Shown here one piece after another: positions 16,989 through 26,433 of a DNA stretch of 64,000 nucleotides. The notes under the pieces were generated by a model. It had not been told where the DNA came from, ran no database searches, and saw nothing but the letters and a program-made list of their open reading frames with translations. The translations under genes were made by a program, and so were the position numbers. The stretch comes from Cenarchaeum symbiosum A (GTDB lineage Archaea > Thermoproteota > Nitrososphaeria > Nitrososphaerales > Nitrosopumilaceae): positions 132,832 to 196,831 of the forward strand of contig DP000238.1 of assembly GCA_000200715.1 (NCBI GenBank), in the 5' to 3' direction. Each line of letters begins with the position of its first letter. Positions within the stretch are counted from its first letter, which is position 1.

Positions 16989-17750
16989 CTATTTTTTCGA
17001 CTTGTTTACAAAAGCTGTCATTCTGTCGGTCCTGTCCTGGTGGGTAAAACAGTTCCTCCAGGCCAGCAGCTCTATTCCGAGGCCCGTATCAAGATCCGCG
17101 TTGCGGCCGGTATTCACGGCAACTTTGGACATCTGCACGCCCATTGCAGAGTTTGCCGCTATTATACCGGCCATCTTTGTAGCTTCCTCCATCAGCGTAT
17201 CAAGAGGGTATACCGCGTTGACAAGGCCCATGGATAATGCCTCGGCGGCCTTTACCTTGCGGCCCGTGTATATGATCTCCTTTGCCTTTGCAGTCCCCAC
17301 TATTCTCAGCAGGCGCTGCGTGCCGCCCCATCCGGGGGGTATCCCTATTGTCACCTCGGGCTGGCCTAGAACTGCATTCTCAGAGGCAAGCCGTATATCG
17401 CACGACATGGCGACTTCGCAGCCGCCTCCCAGTGCATACCCGTTGACTGCGGCTATAGTGGGCTGCTTTACTGATTCTATAGTATTTGTGACCAGCTGCC
17501 CCAGCTTTGCATATTCGACTGATTCATCGGGGGTGATCTTTGACATGTACTCTATATCCGCCCCGGCAGAGAATGCCTTCTCACCCTCGCCTGTCAGTAT
17601 TATCACCTTTGTGCCGTCCTGTTTTCCTAGCTCCTCAAATATGCGGACAAGCTCGGTAGCCACATCCACGTTCATGGCGTTGAGCTTGTCTGGCCGGTTT
17701 ATCTTTACCGTGGTTATGCCGTCAGATGCTGACGTATTTACCATCGACAT
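16989..17750 (-). CDS. Enoyl-CoA hydratase family; probable 3-hydroxypropionyl-CoA dehydratase/crotonyl-CoA hydratase
   Basis: This is a 253-residue crotonase-fold enzyme. Oxyanion-hole segments [11 protein letters not shown] and [14 protein letters not shown] are present. Both hydratase glutamates occur, in GGGCEVAM and in [10 protein letters not shown] followed by GWGGTQRL. In ammonia-oxidising archaea the homologous enzyme (Nmar_1308 in Nitrosopumilus) dehydrates 3-hydroxypropionyl-CoA and hydrates crotonyl-CoA in the 3HP/4HB cycle. The assignment here rests on fold plus the neighbouring ADP-forming ligase, the same pairing as Nmar_1308/1309. The start is ATG 17750, because the box at 17773-17781 lies about 27 bases before it; an in-frame GTG at 17762 is less likely. 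The enzyme is cytoplasmic. Confidence 0.85.
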   Translation of the reverse strand: MSMVNTSASDGITTVKINRPDKLNAMNVDVATELVRIFEELGKQDGTKVIILTGEGEKAFSAGADIEYMSKITPDESVEYAKLGQLVTNTIESVKQPTIAAVNGYALGGGCEVAMSCDIRLASENAVLGQPEVTIGIPPGWGGTQRLLRIVGTAKAKEIIYTGRKVKAAEALSMGLVNAVYPLDTLMEEATKMAGIIAANSAMGVQMSKVAVNTGRNADLDTGLGIELLAWRNCFTHQDRTDRMTAFVNKSKK

Positions 17751-17772
17751 GAGACCCGCCACATACCCCCGG

Positions 17773-17781
17773 CTTTAAAAT
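17773..17781 (-). promoter_or_regulatory. TATA-like box of the hydratase gene
   Basis: The minus strand reads GATTTTAAAGC here, centred about 27 bases upstream of ATG 17750. It gives the hydratase its own promoter within the 31-base gap after the ligase gene. Confidence 0.5.
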
Positions 17782-19899
17782 CTACCTGCGGACCTTGCCC
17801 CAGCGGGCAAGAGCGGAAGCTGCCGCCACCCAGTCCCTCAGGTCATCATACACGGGTATGCCCTTGTCTTCTACTCTCCGGGAGATCTTTTGAGTATACG
17901 GCCCGCCGTTGGCGCCAACCAGCAGGGGCTTTTTCCTCTTTTTGGAAAACTCTGCCAGATATTTCACTATTACCTCGTCTAATGGGTCATCCTGGAATAC
18001 AAACCACGGCATCACCACGTCTACTTTGGCCTCGTCCATGAACGTCTTTATGACAAACTTGTAGTCCTCGGCGGTCGCCCCGCCTGTCACATCTGCAGGA
18101 TTCCCCCTGCCTATCACATAGGTGGCAGGGAAATGATCCCTCATCTTTTTGAGCGACTTTCTCGATATTCCGGCAAGCTCAAGGCCGAGCCTATCAAAGT
18201 GGTCCATTCCTCCTATCATGGGGCCCGCACCATTGCTCGTCATGGCCACCCTATTCCCTTTGGCGGGCGGCTGCCATGCCAATGCCTTGGATACGGCTGC
18301 AAGCTCCTGATAACTGTCCACGGATATAATCCCCGCCTGCTTGAACGCCCCCATTATTATCGCGTTGGATCCCCCAAGCGAGCCTGTGTGAGAAGCGGCC
18401 TGTTTTGCGCCCATCTCTGTCCTCCCGCTCTTCCAGACGATAACGGGCTTTTTCTTCTCCTTCATGACCTTTTTCGCAGTCTTGATGAACTTGCGGCCAT
18501 CCCCAAAGCCCTCCACATACAGGGCTATCACCTTGGTCTGGGGGTCTCCTGCCAGATACCATATCATGTCCGCTTCATCCACATCCGACCTGTTCCCATA
18601 GCTTACCATCTTGGATAGCCCGAATGTATCTGCAGTCTCTAGGAAGCTAATCCCCATGGTCCCGCTCTGGGATAATAGCGCCACGGGCCCGAGCTTTGCG
18701 CGGACCATCCTGGCCTGGCCCTGGAAGGCGCAGTCAAGGCGGTTTGCCGCATTGAACATGCCTATGCAGTTGGGGCCGATTATCCTTATCCCGTGCTTTT
18801 TCGACAGGCGCCTCACCTTGGCCTCATATGATGCCCGCTTGCCGCCAAGCTCCTTGCCCCCTCCTGAGACTATAACCACATTGTGTATCCCCTTTGCGGC
18901 GCACTCTTCTAGAACAGGAGGGATGACCGATAGATCCACGGAAATTATCACAAGGTCTATCTTGCCCGGCAAGGCTGATACAGACGGATAGCACTTTTTG
19001 CCAAATATTTTTTTCGCCTTTGGATTTACCGGGTATACCTTGCCCTTGAAGTCGTGGTTTACCAGGCTATCTAGTATGGAATTTCCTATCTTTCCCTTTG
19101 ACGATGACGCGCCGACTAGCGCGACAGTCTTTGGCGTAAAGAACGATTCCATGTGTGTTTTATTCGGCTTTACCCTAGATACAGCCTTGCGCTTTGGCTT
19201 CTTTTTGAGTATTATCTTTGCATCCAGGACGGAATACGACTTTGGATATACCATTACGGGGTTAAAGTCGATGCTCTCAAAGTATGCGGCGCTCGCCATG
19301 CCCATTCTTCCTATCTGGACCAGGGCCTTTGCAAGCATTACCAAATCCACTGCCTTGCTGCCACGGAACCCCCGTAGCATGCGTGATCCTTTGAGCTCCT
19401 TTAGCATGGACCTTGCATCAGAGACAGTTATCGGGAGCATCCTGAATGATACGTCGCGCATCACTTCTGTTAGCACGCCGCCCATGCCGACCATTATTAC
19501 CGGCCCGAACTGGGGGTCGTTTTGCAAGCCCACTATCAGCTCGACGCCGTCCCGCGGCATCATCTTTTCTAACAGTATCCCCTTTACCTTTACGCCCCTT
19601 CTCTTTGAGAGGCGGCCATACATTTCAGTAAACGTCTTTTTTACATCGTTTACATTGTCCAGGCCGACCTTGACGCCGCCCACATCGGTCTTGTGCAGAA
19701 TCTGCGGGGAGACGACCTTCATGACCAGGGGAAAGCCTATTTTCTTGGCCTGGCGGGCGGCCTCGTCAGCTGATCCCACCAGGGCATAATCGGGCACCTT
19801 TAGCCCGTACGACTTTAGTATCGACTTGGCGTCCTCCTCGGTTATCACCTTGTGGTCTGTCTTTATCGTTTCTACGAATATCTTTTTGACTGCGGCCAA
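17782..19899 (-). CDS. ADP-forming acyl-CoA ligase; probable 3-hydroxypropionate-CoA ligase
   Basis: This 705-residue fused ADP-forming acyl-CoA synthetase has an ATP-grasp domain first (about 1-235, with [21 protein letters not shown] and [11 protein letters not shown]). A CoA-binding Rossmann domain (about 252-380, [14 protein letters not shown]) and ligase domains follow, with LLSQSG (409-413) and the phosphohistidine loop ASHTGSLGG (His504). The enzyme activates a carboxylic acid to its CoA thioester with ATP to ADP conversion. The thaumarchaeal relatives Nmar_1309 and Nmar_0206 act on 3-hydroxypropionate and 4-hydroxybutyrate. Adjacency to the hydratase favours the 3-hydroxypropionate enzyme, but substrate cannot be read from sequence. 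It begins with TTG 19899, 27 bases after the centre of a TATA-like box at 19921-19931. Confidence 0.85.
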   Translation of the reverse strand: MAAVKKIFVETIKTDHKVITEEDAKSILKSYGLKVPDYALVGSADEAARQAKKIGFPLVMKVVSPQILHKTDVGGVKVGLDNVNDVKKTFTEMYGRLSKRRGVKVKGILLEKMMPRDGVELIVGLQNDPQFGPVIMVGMGGVLTEVMRDVSFRMLPITVSDARSMLKELKGSRMLRGFRGSKAVDLVMLAKALVQIGRMGMASAAYFESIDFNPVMVYPKSYSVLDAKIILKKKPKRKAVSRVKPNKTHMESFFTPKTVALVGASSSKGKIGNSILDSLVNHDFKGKVYPVNPKAKKIFGKKCYPSVSALPGKIDLVIISVDLSVIPPVLEECAAKGIHNVVIVSGGGKELGGKRASYEAKVRRLSKKHGIRIIGPNCIGMFNAANRLDCAFQGQARMVRAKLGPVALLSQSGTMGISFLETADTFGLSKMVSYGNRSDVDEADMIWYLAGDPQTKVIALYVEGFGDGRKFIKTAKKVMKEKKKPVIVWKSGRTEMGAKQAASHTGSLGGSNAIIMGAFKQAGIISVDSYQELAAVSKALAWQPPAKGNRVAMTSNGAGPMIGGMDHFDRLGLELAGISRKSLKKMRDHFPATYVIGRGNPADVTGGATAEDYKFVIKTFMDEAKVDVVMPWFVFQDDPLDEVIVKYLAEFSKKRKKPLLVGANGGPYTQKISRRVEDKGIPVYDDLRDWVAAASALARWGKVRR

Positions 19900-19920
19900 C
19901 GCGGGATCGCCCGTGCCGGA

Positions 19921-19931
19921 ATTATTAAACT
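19921..19931 (-). promoter_or_regulatory. TATA-like box of the acyl-CoA ligase gene
   Basis: The minus strand reads AGTTTAATAAT, centred 27 bases upstream of TTG 19899. This is the main evidence for that non-ATG start. Confidence 0.5.
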
Positions 19932-19989
19932 TTGGCTGTAATATGATCCCCCTGACGGCACAATCCGGGGCCGCTGCCCCATATACAGC

Positions 19990-20670
19990 TCAGAGGCCAA
20001 ACTCTGACTTGAAATTGGCATAAAACCTCTCCATATTCTGGTTTACCACGGGCATCTGTTCTGCCATCTCTGAGCGGATTTTGCCGGCTGTATCTGTCGA
20101 TAATATGCCCTTTTGCTGGGCGCCATCAAGCCACTGTATCGCCATCTCTGTATCCACTTCGAGATGAAACTGCAGGCCGACTGCAGTCTTGTACCGAAAC
20201 GCCTGGTTTTCATAGTGTGTAGAGCTTGCAAGACGCGTAGAGCCCTGCGGCAGCTCAAATGTATCATTGTGCCAGTGAAATGCAGTAAACGGACTCTCAA
20301 AGCCTGCAAACAGGCCCTCGTTATCGCACTGTATATCATGATAGAAACCAATCTCCTTTTTGGGTCCCGTATACACCCTGCCCCCAAACGCCTTGGCTAT
20401 CAGCTGCGAGCCGAGGCATATTCCAAGCACGGGCCTTTTACTTTCTACAAACTCGCGTATTATCCCCTCTTCCTCCCTCAGATGCGGCAGGTCGTCGTTT
20501 ACGCTGTACGGGGCGCCGAGCACTACAAGCAGGTTGTACCCGTCCGACGGCGGGAGCTTTTCCTGCTTTGGGCGGACCGTCATTGTTTCATATCTGTCCT
20601 GGACTAGCAGCCCGCCGAGCATTCCCGGGGCCTCGCCGCGCGTATTCTGTATTATCAGGGCGCTGGGCAC
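19990..20670 (-). CDS. Class I glutamine amidotransferase-like protein (GuaA N-domain type)
   Basis: The 226-residue protein has the full class I amidotransferase triad. The nucleophile Cys85 lies in VLGICLGSQLIAKAFGG, and His169 and Glu171 in GLQFHLEVD. It is a stand-alone GATase like the GMP-synthase-related proteins of COG0518, not a GuaA itself, since no ATP-pyrophosphatase domain is fused or adjacent. The acceptor and pathway are unknown; some relatives hydrolyse gamma-glutamyl bonds. It begins with GTG 20670, about 26 bases after a TATA-like ACATATTAGG on the minus strand near 20691-20700. The gene is transcribed towards no close partner. Confidence 0.75.
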   Translation of the reverse strand: MPSALIIQNTRGEAPGMLGGLLVQDRYETMTVRPKQEKLPPSDGYNLLVVLGAPYSVNDDLPHLREEEGIIREFVESKRPVLGICLGSQLIAKAFGGRVYTGPKKEIGFYHDIQCDNEGLFAGFESPFTAFHWHNDTFELPQGSTRLASSTHYENQAFRYKTAVGLQFHLEVDTEMAIQWLDGAQQKGILSTDTAGKIRSEMAEQMPVVNQNMERFYANFKSEFGL

Positions 20671-20768
20671 GGCGTGATAATGCGTGCAGCGCCTAATATG
20701 TCAAGACGGTGGGGCCCTGCCGCTCCATACTGGATGGTTATTATACATCCGGCAGAAGATGCGGCAGG

Positions 20769-21263
20769 TTGGCCGCCAAGAAGACATATGAAGACTTTGA
20801 GATCGTCAAGGAGCCGTGGACCGTATACCTGCTAGATGACGGCACCAAACTAAAAACACGCACGACGATGAATACCATGTGGTATGTAATCAAGGGCGGC
20901 ACACAGAGCCATACCTACGAGAGCCAGGAAACAAACATCGTATTGTGCCATCCCTCCATGCAGGGCAGAAAAGACACCACAGTGCGCGCCAAAGAGCAGC
21001 TGGAGAAGAACACGGAAATAGAGGACTGCCGGTACGAGGTCATATCGGAGGAGCCGACAGAGTATCTGATGGAAGATGGCACAAAGGTGTTCATTTACCG
21101 AAAATTGTGCAAGATATCAAGGACCCGCTATAATGACAGGCACGGCAATCGAATTTACCTGTACTCGATAGACGAGTCATCAAAGTTCGATAGCCCGCCT
21201 CTGGGCACCTGCCCCACCTGCGGGCATGATCACTCACACGACCACTCACACGACCCACAATAA
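20769..21263 (+). CDS. Hypothetical protein with His/Asp-rich metal-binding tail
   Basis: The 164-residue protein is made of two similar beta-rich segments (EPWTVYLLDDGTKLKTRTTM near the start, and EEPTEYLMEDGTKVFIYRKL about 95 residues later), suggesting an internal duplication. The C-terminus has CPTCGHDH followed by repeated HSHD units, a probable metal-binding tail. No family is recognised. The frame is open from 20709, but a TATA-like TTATTATAC at 20735-20743 predicts transcription from about 20766, so TTG 20769 (giving LAAKKTYEDFEI) is preferred. The tail resembles metallochaperone-like His-rich ends, but which metal is bound, and why, is not shown. Confidence 0.5.
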   Translation: MAAKKTYEDFEIVKEPWTVYLLDDGTKLKTRTTMNTMWYVIKGGTQSHTYESQETNIVLCHPSMQGRKDTTVRAKEQLEKNTEIEDCRYEVISEEPTEYLMEDGTKVFIYRKLCKISRTRYNDRHGNRIYLYSIDESSKFDSPPLGTCPTCGHDHSHDHSHDPQ

Positions 21264-21425
21264 TGCTCCCCAAGGGGGATGCCACATGTGGGCCGGCAAA
21301 AACCTGTGCCCTGCATTGTGTCATTTGGGCGCAGACGGGGGCCCTGCCCCCCGGCGTGTGTGTTTGGGCTAGGCACGCGCTTGTCCCGGCAAAATCATTT
21401 ATAGAATAATTTTTGCCCCCTCAAT

Positions 21426-22619
21426 GTGAACTCTGGAGAGTACATGGAGACCCATGTCAACTTTGAGGACCTGCCCGATTTTGACAGCGTGGCAGGCATG
21501 CTGATACCCGAGGAACTAGCCGACAGCATCTCAGTGGACCGCGTTGTAGACGGGAAATTCTGGTATTTTAGCGAGCCCTGCGTCGCAGCATATGTCAGCA
21601 TGCTCGAAGCATCCAGCGCACATACCACCTACAAGGACAGCATGGACTGCCTCACGGATAATCTGACCGAGATTGTCGAAAAAATACTCGCAGAAATCCC
21701 GAAACAAGGCGGCGGGCCCCCGAGGCTCGACTTGGTTGCACTCGGAATAGGGACGGCGCGCAAGGAATGTGTGATACTCGGCAGGCTGCTCGAAGAATTC
21801 AAAAACACGGCCACCAGGGTGAGTCTTGTGGCGGTTGATTTTTCATACCCCCTGCTTATGCACGGAATTCGGAGGGTAAAGACCACGTTCGCATACGAGA
21901 AAGAGAGGTTTGATCTAAGACTGTATGTGGCCGACTATACAAAACGAGAGGCGGGTGACTTTGGGGGCACCGGCGACACCTTCACGCTGATCACGGCGCC
22001 GGGACTCTTGCACAACTCGCCCATCCCGGACATATTCTACAGCCTTCAAAAACTGATGACCAAGAACACACTGCTGCTGATTGACGCCGAGATGATAGGC
22101 GGGCGCACTGACGAGGAACTGTGCAGCCAGTACACCGACGAGCCCTCGAAGAGGTTCTTTTTTACCCCGCTCTCGCTGCTGGCCAGGGCATCCGAGGAGG
22201 AGCACAAGAGGATGGATGATCAAACAGGGGGCGGGCACAAGTATAAAGAATTCAAGTCAGTCGGATATGTTCCGGAGCGGATAACAGCCGCCGTGGTATG
22301 CGGCAACAATCTGGACGAGTTCAGGCAGTCCCATGGCCTCCCGCCTGGCACCCTGAACGGCATGAAATTAAGCCCCGGCCCGGGCTCAAAAACGGTGATG
22401 ATAACATACAAGCAGGACGGGAGCTTTTACGTGCTGGGCCACACCGCCAGGTTTCTGGAGATCGAATTTGCCGCCATGCTGGACAGGTACGGGTTTGAGG
22501 TGGTGTATGAGTGCGGCCACAAGCGCAAGCACACCCGGTACTATCTGCTAAAGATGAAGACGGGGGACTCCCCCGGGGCCGGCAGCGAAGATGACGATAA
22601 GTCGGACGCAAGCATCTAG
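21426..22619 (+). CDS. Putative SAM-dependent methyltransferase-like protein
   Basis: The 397-residue protein contains LDLVALGIGTARKE (around residues 101-115), a glycine loop in the position of methyltransferase motif I. VSLVAVDFSYPLLMHGIRRV, DTFTLITAPGLLHN and NTLLLIDAEMIGG follow, consistent with a Rossmann-type fold. The order resembles the EgtD/DUF2260 histidine-methyltransferase superfamily, but similarity is weak and the substrate is unknown. The tail is acidic (EDDDKSD). It starts with GTG 21426, about 28 bases after TATA-like CATTTATAGA (21393-21402); ATG 21444 is an alternative. The small membrane-anchored gene 41 bases downstream may be co-transcribed. Confidence 0.45.
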   Translation: MNSGEYMETHVNFEDLPDFDSVAGMLIPEELADSISVDRVVDGKFWYFSEPCVAAYVSMLEASSAHTTYKDSMDCLTDNLTEIVEKILAEIPKQGGGPPRLDLVALGIGTARKECVILGRLLEEFKNTATRVSLVAVDFSYPLLMHGIRRVKTTFAYEKERFDLRLYVADYTKREAGDFGGTGDTFTLITAPGLLHNSPIPDIFYSLQKLMTKNTLLLIDAEMIGGRTDEELCSQYTDEPSKRFFFTPLSLLARASEEEHKRMDDQTGGGHKYKEFKSVGYVPERITAAVVCGNNLDEFRQSHGLPPGTLNGMKLSPGPGSKTVMITYKQDGSFYVLGHTARFLEIEFAAMLDRYGFEVVYECGHKRKHTRYYLLKMKTGDSPGAGSEDDDKSDASI

Positions 22620-22660
22620 GGCCGGGATAGCGTGGGCGTCTTGCGGGTGGTGGCAAAAAG

Positions 22661-23134
22661 TTGACATACGATCTGATACTGACGATCACATCCATAATTG
22701 TCAGCGCCGTGCTTGCCGGAGTGGTGCTATACCAGGCATACCTGACCAGGCGGGACATAAACATCAGGCACAGGGCGTGGATAGGGAGGAACAGCGGCGA
22801 GAAACTAAGCCTGGAGCGCTATTTCATAAAAATGCCCATAAGCAGCTACGGCCCGGTGCCCGCCCGGGACATAACGATAACGCGCTACATCTCGGAAAAC
22901 AAGGGGGAGAAGAGCTTTGAAAAATCCGACAAAGAGCCGTTTGACATGTCCCCCGGCGAGACCATTAACCTCCACTTGCAGATCAGCGAGGACCAGTACG
23001 AAAAGGCCGTCGGCAGCACGATATACTTTGGGTGGCGCATAGAATACAGGACAGGCAACGGCAGCGGCGTCTATGAGATTGACCTGCGCTACAAAAAGGG
23101 AAACAACGACGTAGTCACGATAAAGTCAAGATAG
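22661..23134 (+). CDS. Small membrane-anchored protein, unknown function
   Basis: The 157-residue protein has one N-terminal transmembrane helix (about residues 4-24, LILTITSIIVSAVLAGVVLY). A basic stretch, TRRDINIRHR, follows, then a soluble domain of about 120 residues predicted beta-rich (ARDITITRYIS, TINLHLQISED, STIYFGWRIEYRTG). The form suggests a membrane-tethered beta-sandwich. It begins with TTG 22661, with no clear TATA box of its own and 41 bases behind the methyltransferase-like gene, so the two may form a unit. The family is not recognised. Confidence 0.55.
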   Translation: MTYDLILTITSIIVSAVLAGVVLYQAYLTRRDINIRHRAWIGRNSGEKLSLERYFIKMPISSYGPVPARDITITRYISENKGEKSFEKSDKEPFDMSPGETINLHLQISEDQYEKAVGSTIYFGWRIEYRTGNGSGVYEIDLRYKKGNNDVVTIKSR

Positions 23135-23431
23135 CCATCCCCGGACCGCAGATGCCCATGCGGGCAAGATCCCGCCTCCGGGGCCATGCCCGCCCTCTGA
23201 TCATGGGTTCTGCATGACCCGCCAGGGCCCCTGCGGAGTCGGCCCCTCCGCCCCCTGGCCATAATGTATACGCCAAACCATGAAAGGTACGAAACAGAAA
23301 TACACGCTCTGAGACTGCCAGAAAGTAATTCTCCCCGGGGTGGTTTTGGGCATGCAAGATGCTCCAGAGCCCGCATCGCCGGGGATGACTGTGCTCCCTA
23401 GATGCATCCCGCGCTGGGCAACATTGCTGGC
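23135..23431. other. Intergenic region, nothing recognised
   Basis: This is GC-rich sequence between converging genes. Frames crossing it give Arg/Pro/Gly-rich translations with no domain, and no promoter or repeat stands out. Confidence 0.4.
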
Positions 23432-24712
23432 TTACGGCCAGAGGCCGCGGTGCTCAAACGCCTTGACTACCCTGTCCACAGCTATCGCCATGGATGCCTT
23501 TCTCATATCGACCTTGTGCTTTTTGGCAAATTCATAGGAAGCCTTGAACCCCCTGACTATTGTAGTCTCCATCTTGCCTGCCACATCGTCAAAGCTCCAG
23601 TAATACCCCTGGTTGTTCTGGACCCATTCCAAATACGATATGCAGACGCCGCCAGAGTTTGCCAGTATGTCCGGTATGAGGAGGATCTTCTTTTTGAATA
23701 TTATCGGGTCCGCCTCCGGGAAGGTCGGGCCGTTTGCCGCTTCTGTAATTATCTTGCACTGTAATTTGGCTGCTATCTTTGCGTCTATCTGGTTCTCGAG
23801 GGCGCCGGGAACAAGTATGTCGCACTTTGCAGTCAATAACTCTGCTGCTGTGACTTTTTTGGAGCCGGGATAGCCCACTACCGTCCCCTTTTTTGATTTA
23901 TGCTCCATCATCTTGTCCATTTTAAAGCCGGCAGGAACCAGGACCGACCCCTTTGAATCGCTTGCCCCTATTACTTTGCAGCCCATCTTTTCAAGGTATA
24001 TGCCTGCGTATGTCGAGGCGTTTCCAAAGCCCTGCAGTACAACCTTTGCGCCCTTGAGCGGTATCTTGAGGGTCTTTGCAGCCTCCCTTGTACAGTATGC
24101 AGAGCCAAGACCTGTGGCTACGTTTCTTGCAAGGGATCCGCCCACTGGGACAGGCTTGCCAGTTATGACCCCCGGTGTATACCTGTTCCCGTTGAGCTTG
24201 CCAAACGTGTCCATTATCTGTATCATCTCTTTGCCTGTCGTGTACACGTCTGGCGCCGGTATGTCCTTTTCCGGGCCTATCACCTCTGATAGCATGTATG
24301 CAAACCTTCTCGTTATCCTCTCTTTTTCCCCTGCGCTTATCTTTTCTTCTTTTGGGTTTACGTATACTGCGCCCTTGCCGCCGCCAAGGGGCAGGTCCAG
24401 TATGGCGCACTTCCAGGTCATCCATGAGGATAGCGCCATCACTTCGCGCTCCATGTACTCGACACCGCCTTTCGGGTTAAAGTACCGGATTCCTCCCTTG
24501 TATGGGCCCTTGTCATTGTTATGCTGGCTGCGAAAGCCCGTGAATATGCGCAAGTTTCCATCATCCATCATGACTGGAATCTTGAACCTCAGCACCCTGT
24601 TGGGCATTACAAGGTATTCCCGCATTCCTTTGTCTGTGATATCTAGCAGGTCGCATGCATCATGGACCTGCTTTCTGGAGTTCTCAAACGGATCATTCTC
24701 CACCAAGGCCAA
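23432..24712 (-). CDS. gdhA: Glutamate dehydrogenase
   Basis: This 426-residue Glu/Leu/Phe/Val dehydrogenase is of usual length for the hexameric enzyme. The substrate domain carries RSQHNNDKGPYKGGIRY and LDLPLGGGKGAVYVNP (catalytic lysine). The nucleotide domain has VVLQGFGNASTYAG, a G-x-G-x-x-(A/S) fingerprint, and EAANGPTFPEAD follows. It interconverts glutamate and 2-oxoglutarate plus ammonium in the cytoplasm; for an ammonia oxidiser this is a direct assimilation step. The cofactor (NAD or NADP) cannot be decided here. It starts with TTG 24712, directly at the transcription start predicted from GATTATAAAG at 24731-24740. Confidence 0.95.
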   Translation of the reverse strand: MALVENDPFENSRKQVHDACDLLDITDKGMREYLVMPNRVLRFKIPVMMDDGNLRIFTGFRSQHNNDKGPYKGGIRYFNPKGGVEYMEREVMALSSWMTWKCAILDLPLGGGKGAVYVNPKEEKISAGEKERITRRFAYMLSEVIGPEKDIPAPDVYTTGKEMIQIMDTFGKLNGNRYTPGVITGKPVPVGGSLARNVATGLGSAYCTREAAKTLKIPLKGAKVVLQGFGNASTYAGIYLEKMGCKVIGASDSKGSVLVPAGFKMDKMMEHKSKKGTVVGYPGSKKVTAAELLTAKCDILVPGALENQIDAKIAAKLQCKIITEAANGPTFPEADPIIFKKKILLIPDILANSGGVCISYLEWVQNNQGYYWSFDDVAGKMETTIVRGFKASYEFAKKHKVDMRKASMAIAVDRVVKAFEHRGLWP

Positions 24713-24730
24713 CGGATCGCCGTCCGGCTA

Positions 24731-24740
24731 GATTATAAAG
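24731..24740 (-). promoter_or_regulatory. TATA-like box of gdhA
   Basis: The minus strand reads CTTTATAATC, centred about 24 bases before TTG 24712. It indicates a leaderless message and decides the start. Confidence 0.6.
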
Positions 24741-24947
24741 TTTTTTTGCAGAGAACCATGGCCCGCGGGCTTGTGCCGCAAACCATGGGCAGATGAATGG
24801 GCCTGCGATCTAGAACCGGCATATCTGGCAGAGCCCCGGAACAAGAATCAGGGGACTGGAAAAAACAGGTTTGAGCCCCTGATGGCCCCACGGCATCGGG
24901 CGTAGGCACTAGGGCATGTTCCCGGCAGGCGTGGATCGCTTGAAATA

Positions 24948-24960
24948 CCCTTAAATTTAC
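24948..24960 (+). promoter_or_regulatory. TATA-like box of the proteasome alpha gene
   Basis: CCCTTAAATTTAC is centred 26 bases upstream of ATG 24980, giving a leaderless transcript. Confidence 0.6.
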
Positions 24961-24979
24961 TAGAGAGGGCAGCGACAGC

Positions 24980-25699
24980 ATGATGGCATCACGCGGCTAC
25001 GACATGACGCCTACAATGTACTCGCCGGACGGCAGGATATACCAGGTGGAATATGCCATAGAGACAGTCAAGCGCGGCACGCTGGCCATTGGCGTAAGCT
25101 CGAAAGAAGGGGTCGTCATCGCCGTCGAGGAAAAGCCCCGAGCTTTGCAGACTGCCAATATAACGCAAAAAATATTCCAGGTGGACCGCCACATCGGCGT
25201 GGCTGCCGCAGGATACATCCCTGACGCCAGGATCCAGGTGGACAATGCACGGTTTTTCTCCCAGGGAAACCGCATCACCTATGACGAGCCGGTCGAAGTA
25301 GAGACTGTCGCGAAATACCTTGCCGATCAGTGCCACCAGTTTACCCAGTATTCGGGGGTCAGGCCGTACGGTGTGGCCCTGATAATAGCAGGAGTGGACA
25401 TAAAGGGCGAGGGCGTATACGTGACGGATCCCAGCGGGACGTTTGTTCCATATTCGGCAGTGGCCATAGGGGCGGGCGCCGACGATGTAAACGAGTTTCT
25501 CGAAAAACAGTACAAGCCGGATATGAGCCTCGACGATGCCGCCGCCCTGGCAGTAGCCGCTATAAACCTCAAGGATGAAGTCAAGGGCCCGGAAAGCGTG
25601 AGAATGGCCAAGGTGACCTCCAAGGACCGCACTGTCCAGAATGTCTCTGGCGCCGACATCGAGGCGCACATGCAGGCCTCGTCCAAGTTCTCAAAGTAG
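24980..25699 (+). CDS. psmA: Proteasome alpha subunit
   Basis: The 239-residue protein carries the alpha-type signature YSPDGRIYQVEYAIETVKRG with the N-terminal gate segment (RGYDMTPTMY) intact. RPYGVALIIAGVD and an acidic helix complete the Ntn-hydrolase fold. There is no catalytic Thr, as expected. Seven copies form each outer ring of the 20S core that gates entry of unfolded proteins. ATGATG at 24980 offers two equivalent starts. No beta-subunit gene is in the window. The downstream methyltransferase has its own TATA-like box, so psmA is probably monocistronic. Confidence 0.95.
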   Translation: MMASRGYDMTPTMYSPDGRIYQVEYAIETVKRGTLAIGVSSKEGVVIAVEEKPRALQTANITQKIFQVDRHIGVAAAGYIPDARIQVDNARFFSQGNRITYDEPVEVETVAKYLADQCHQFTQYSGVRPYGVALIIAGVDIKGEGVYVTDPSGTFVPYSAVAIGAGADDVNEFLEKQYKPDMSLDDAAALAVAAINLKDEVKGPESVRMAKVTSKDRTVQNVSGADIEAHMQASSKFSK

Positions 25700-25752
25700 G
25701 GGAAATAACCCCCCAATGAAAAAGACAAATTACTCCCGCCCGGGCCCTCCAC

Positions 25753-26433
25753 ATGGGATTGGCAGGATACTGGCCGGAGGTGCTAAACGTACTCCGGGAG
25801 ATAATCCCCGTCTATGATAGGGTCAACTCGTACATATCGCTCGGGCGCGACACGGTACACAGGCGCCGGGGTATCACCGGCAGGATCTCCCCCGGGGACA
25901 AGGTGCTCGATGCCGGGTCCGGCTTTGGGAACATGTCGGGGACCGCCCTCGATATATGCGGGGACCTTGACGTAACAATGTGCGATCCCCTGCTCCCCAT
26001 GCTCAAAAAGACCAACCAGGATACCCCAAGGGCGCTATCCTGCGGGGTATTCGAGCACATGCCGTTTAGGACAGGAGGGTTTGACGCAGTTCTATGCGGG
26101 TACTCGTTAAGGGATGCAATCAGCCTCAAGACGGCAATATCCGAACTGCACAGGGTGTTAAAGGACGGTGGCCGGCTGGTCATAGTGGATTTAGGCAAGC
26201 CGGACTGTATCGTATACAGGGCGGGCGTCTCTATATACCTGAGACTGGTCCTGCCTATAATAGCACTAATCGCAGGCGGCAGGCTGGGCCTGAAATTTGC
26301 CACTCTATACGGGACTTTTCAGAGGTGGCCTAGAAACAAAAAACTCGAGGAGATGCTGCTAGAAAAATTCTCCCGTGTAGAGTTTGAAAAGGATCTAAAA
26401 GGCGGGGCGATCATGGTCGCTGCATACAAATGA
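25753..26433 (+). CDS. UbiE/MenG-like SAM-dependent methyltransferase
   Basis: The 226-residue class I methyltransferase has motif I VLDAGSGFGN at 51-60, CDPLLPML as the post-I acidic loop, and GFDAVLCGYSLRDA with ELHRVLKDGGRLVIVDLGKP in UbiE/MenG style. A hydrophobic stretch (LRLVLPIIALIAGG) suggests membrane or lipid-quinone association. Demethylmenaquinone methyltransferase is a reasonable guess because menaquinone genes lie at 46-48.7 kb, but the substrate is not proven. A TATA-like ACAAATTACT is centred about 25 bases before ATG 25753. Its TGA overlaps the ATG of the MFS gene, so the two are translationally coupled. Confidence 0.7.
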   Translation: MGLAGYWPEVLNVLREIIPVYDRVNSYISLGRDTVHRRRGITGRISPGDKVLDAGSGFGNMSGTALDICGDLDVTMCDPLLPMLKKTNQDTPRALSCGVFEHMPFRTGGFDAVLCGYSLRDAISLKTAISELHRVLKDGGRLVIVDLGKPDCIVYRAGVSIYLRLVLPIIALIAGGRLGLKFATLYGTFQRWPRNKKLEEMLLEKFSRVEFEKDLKGGAIMVAAYK

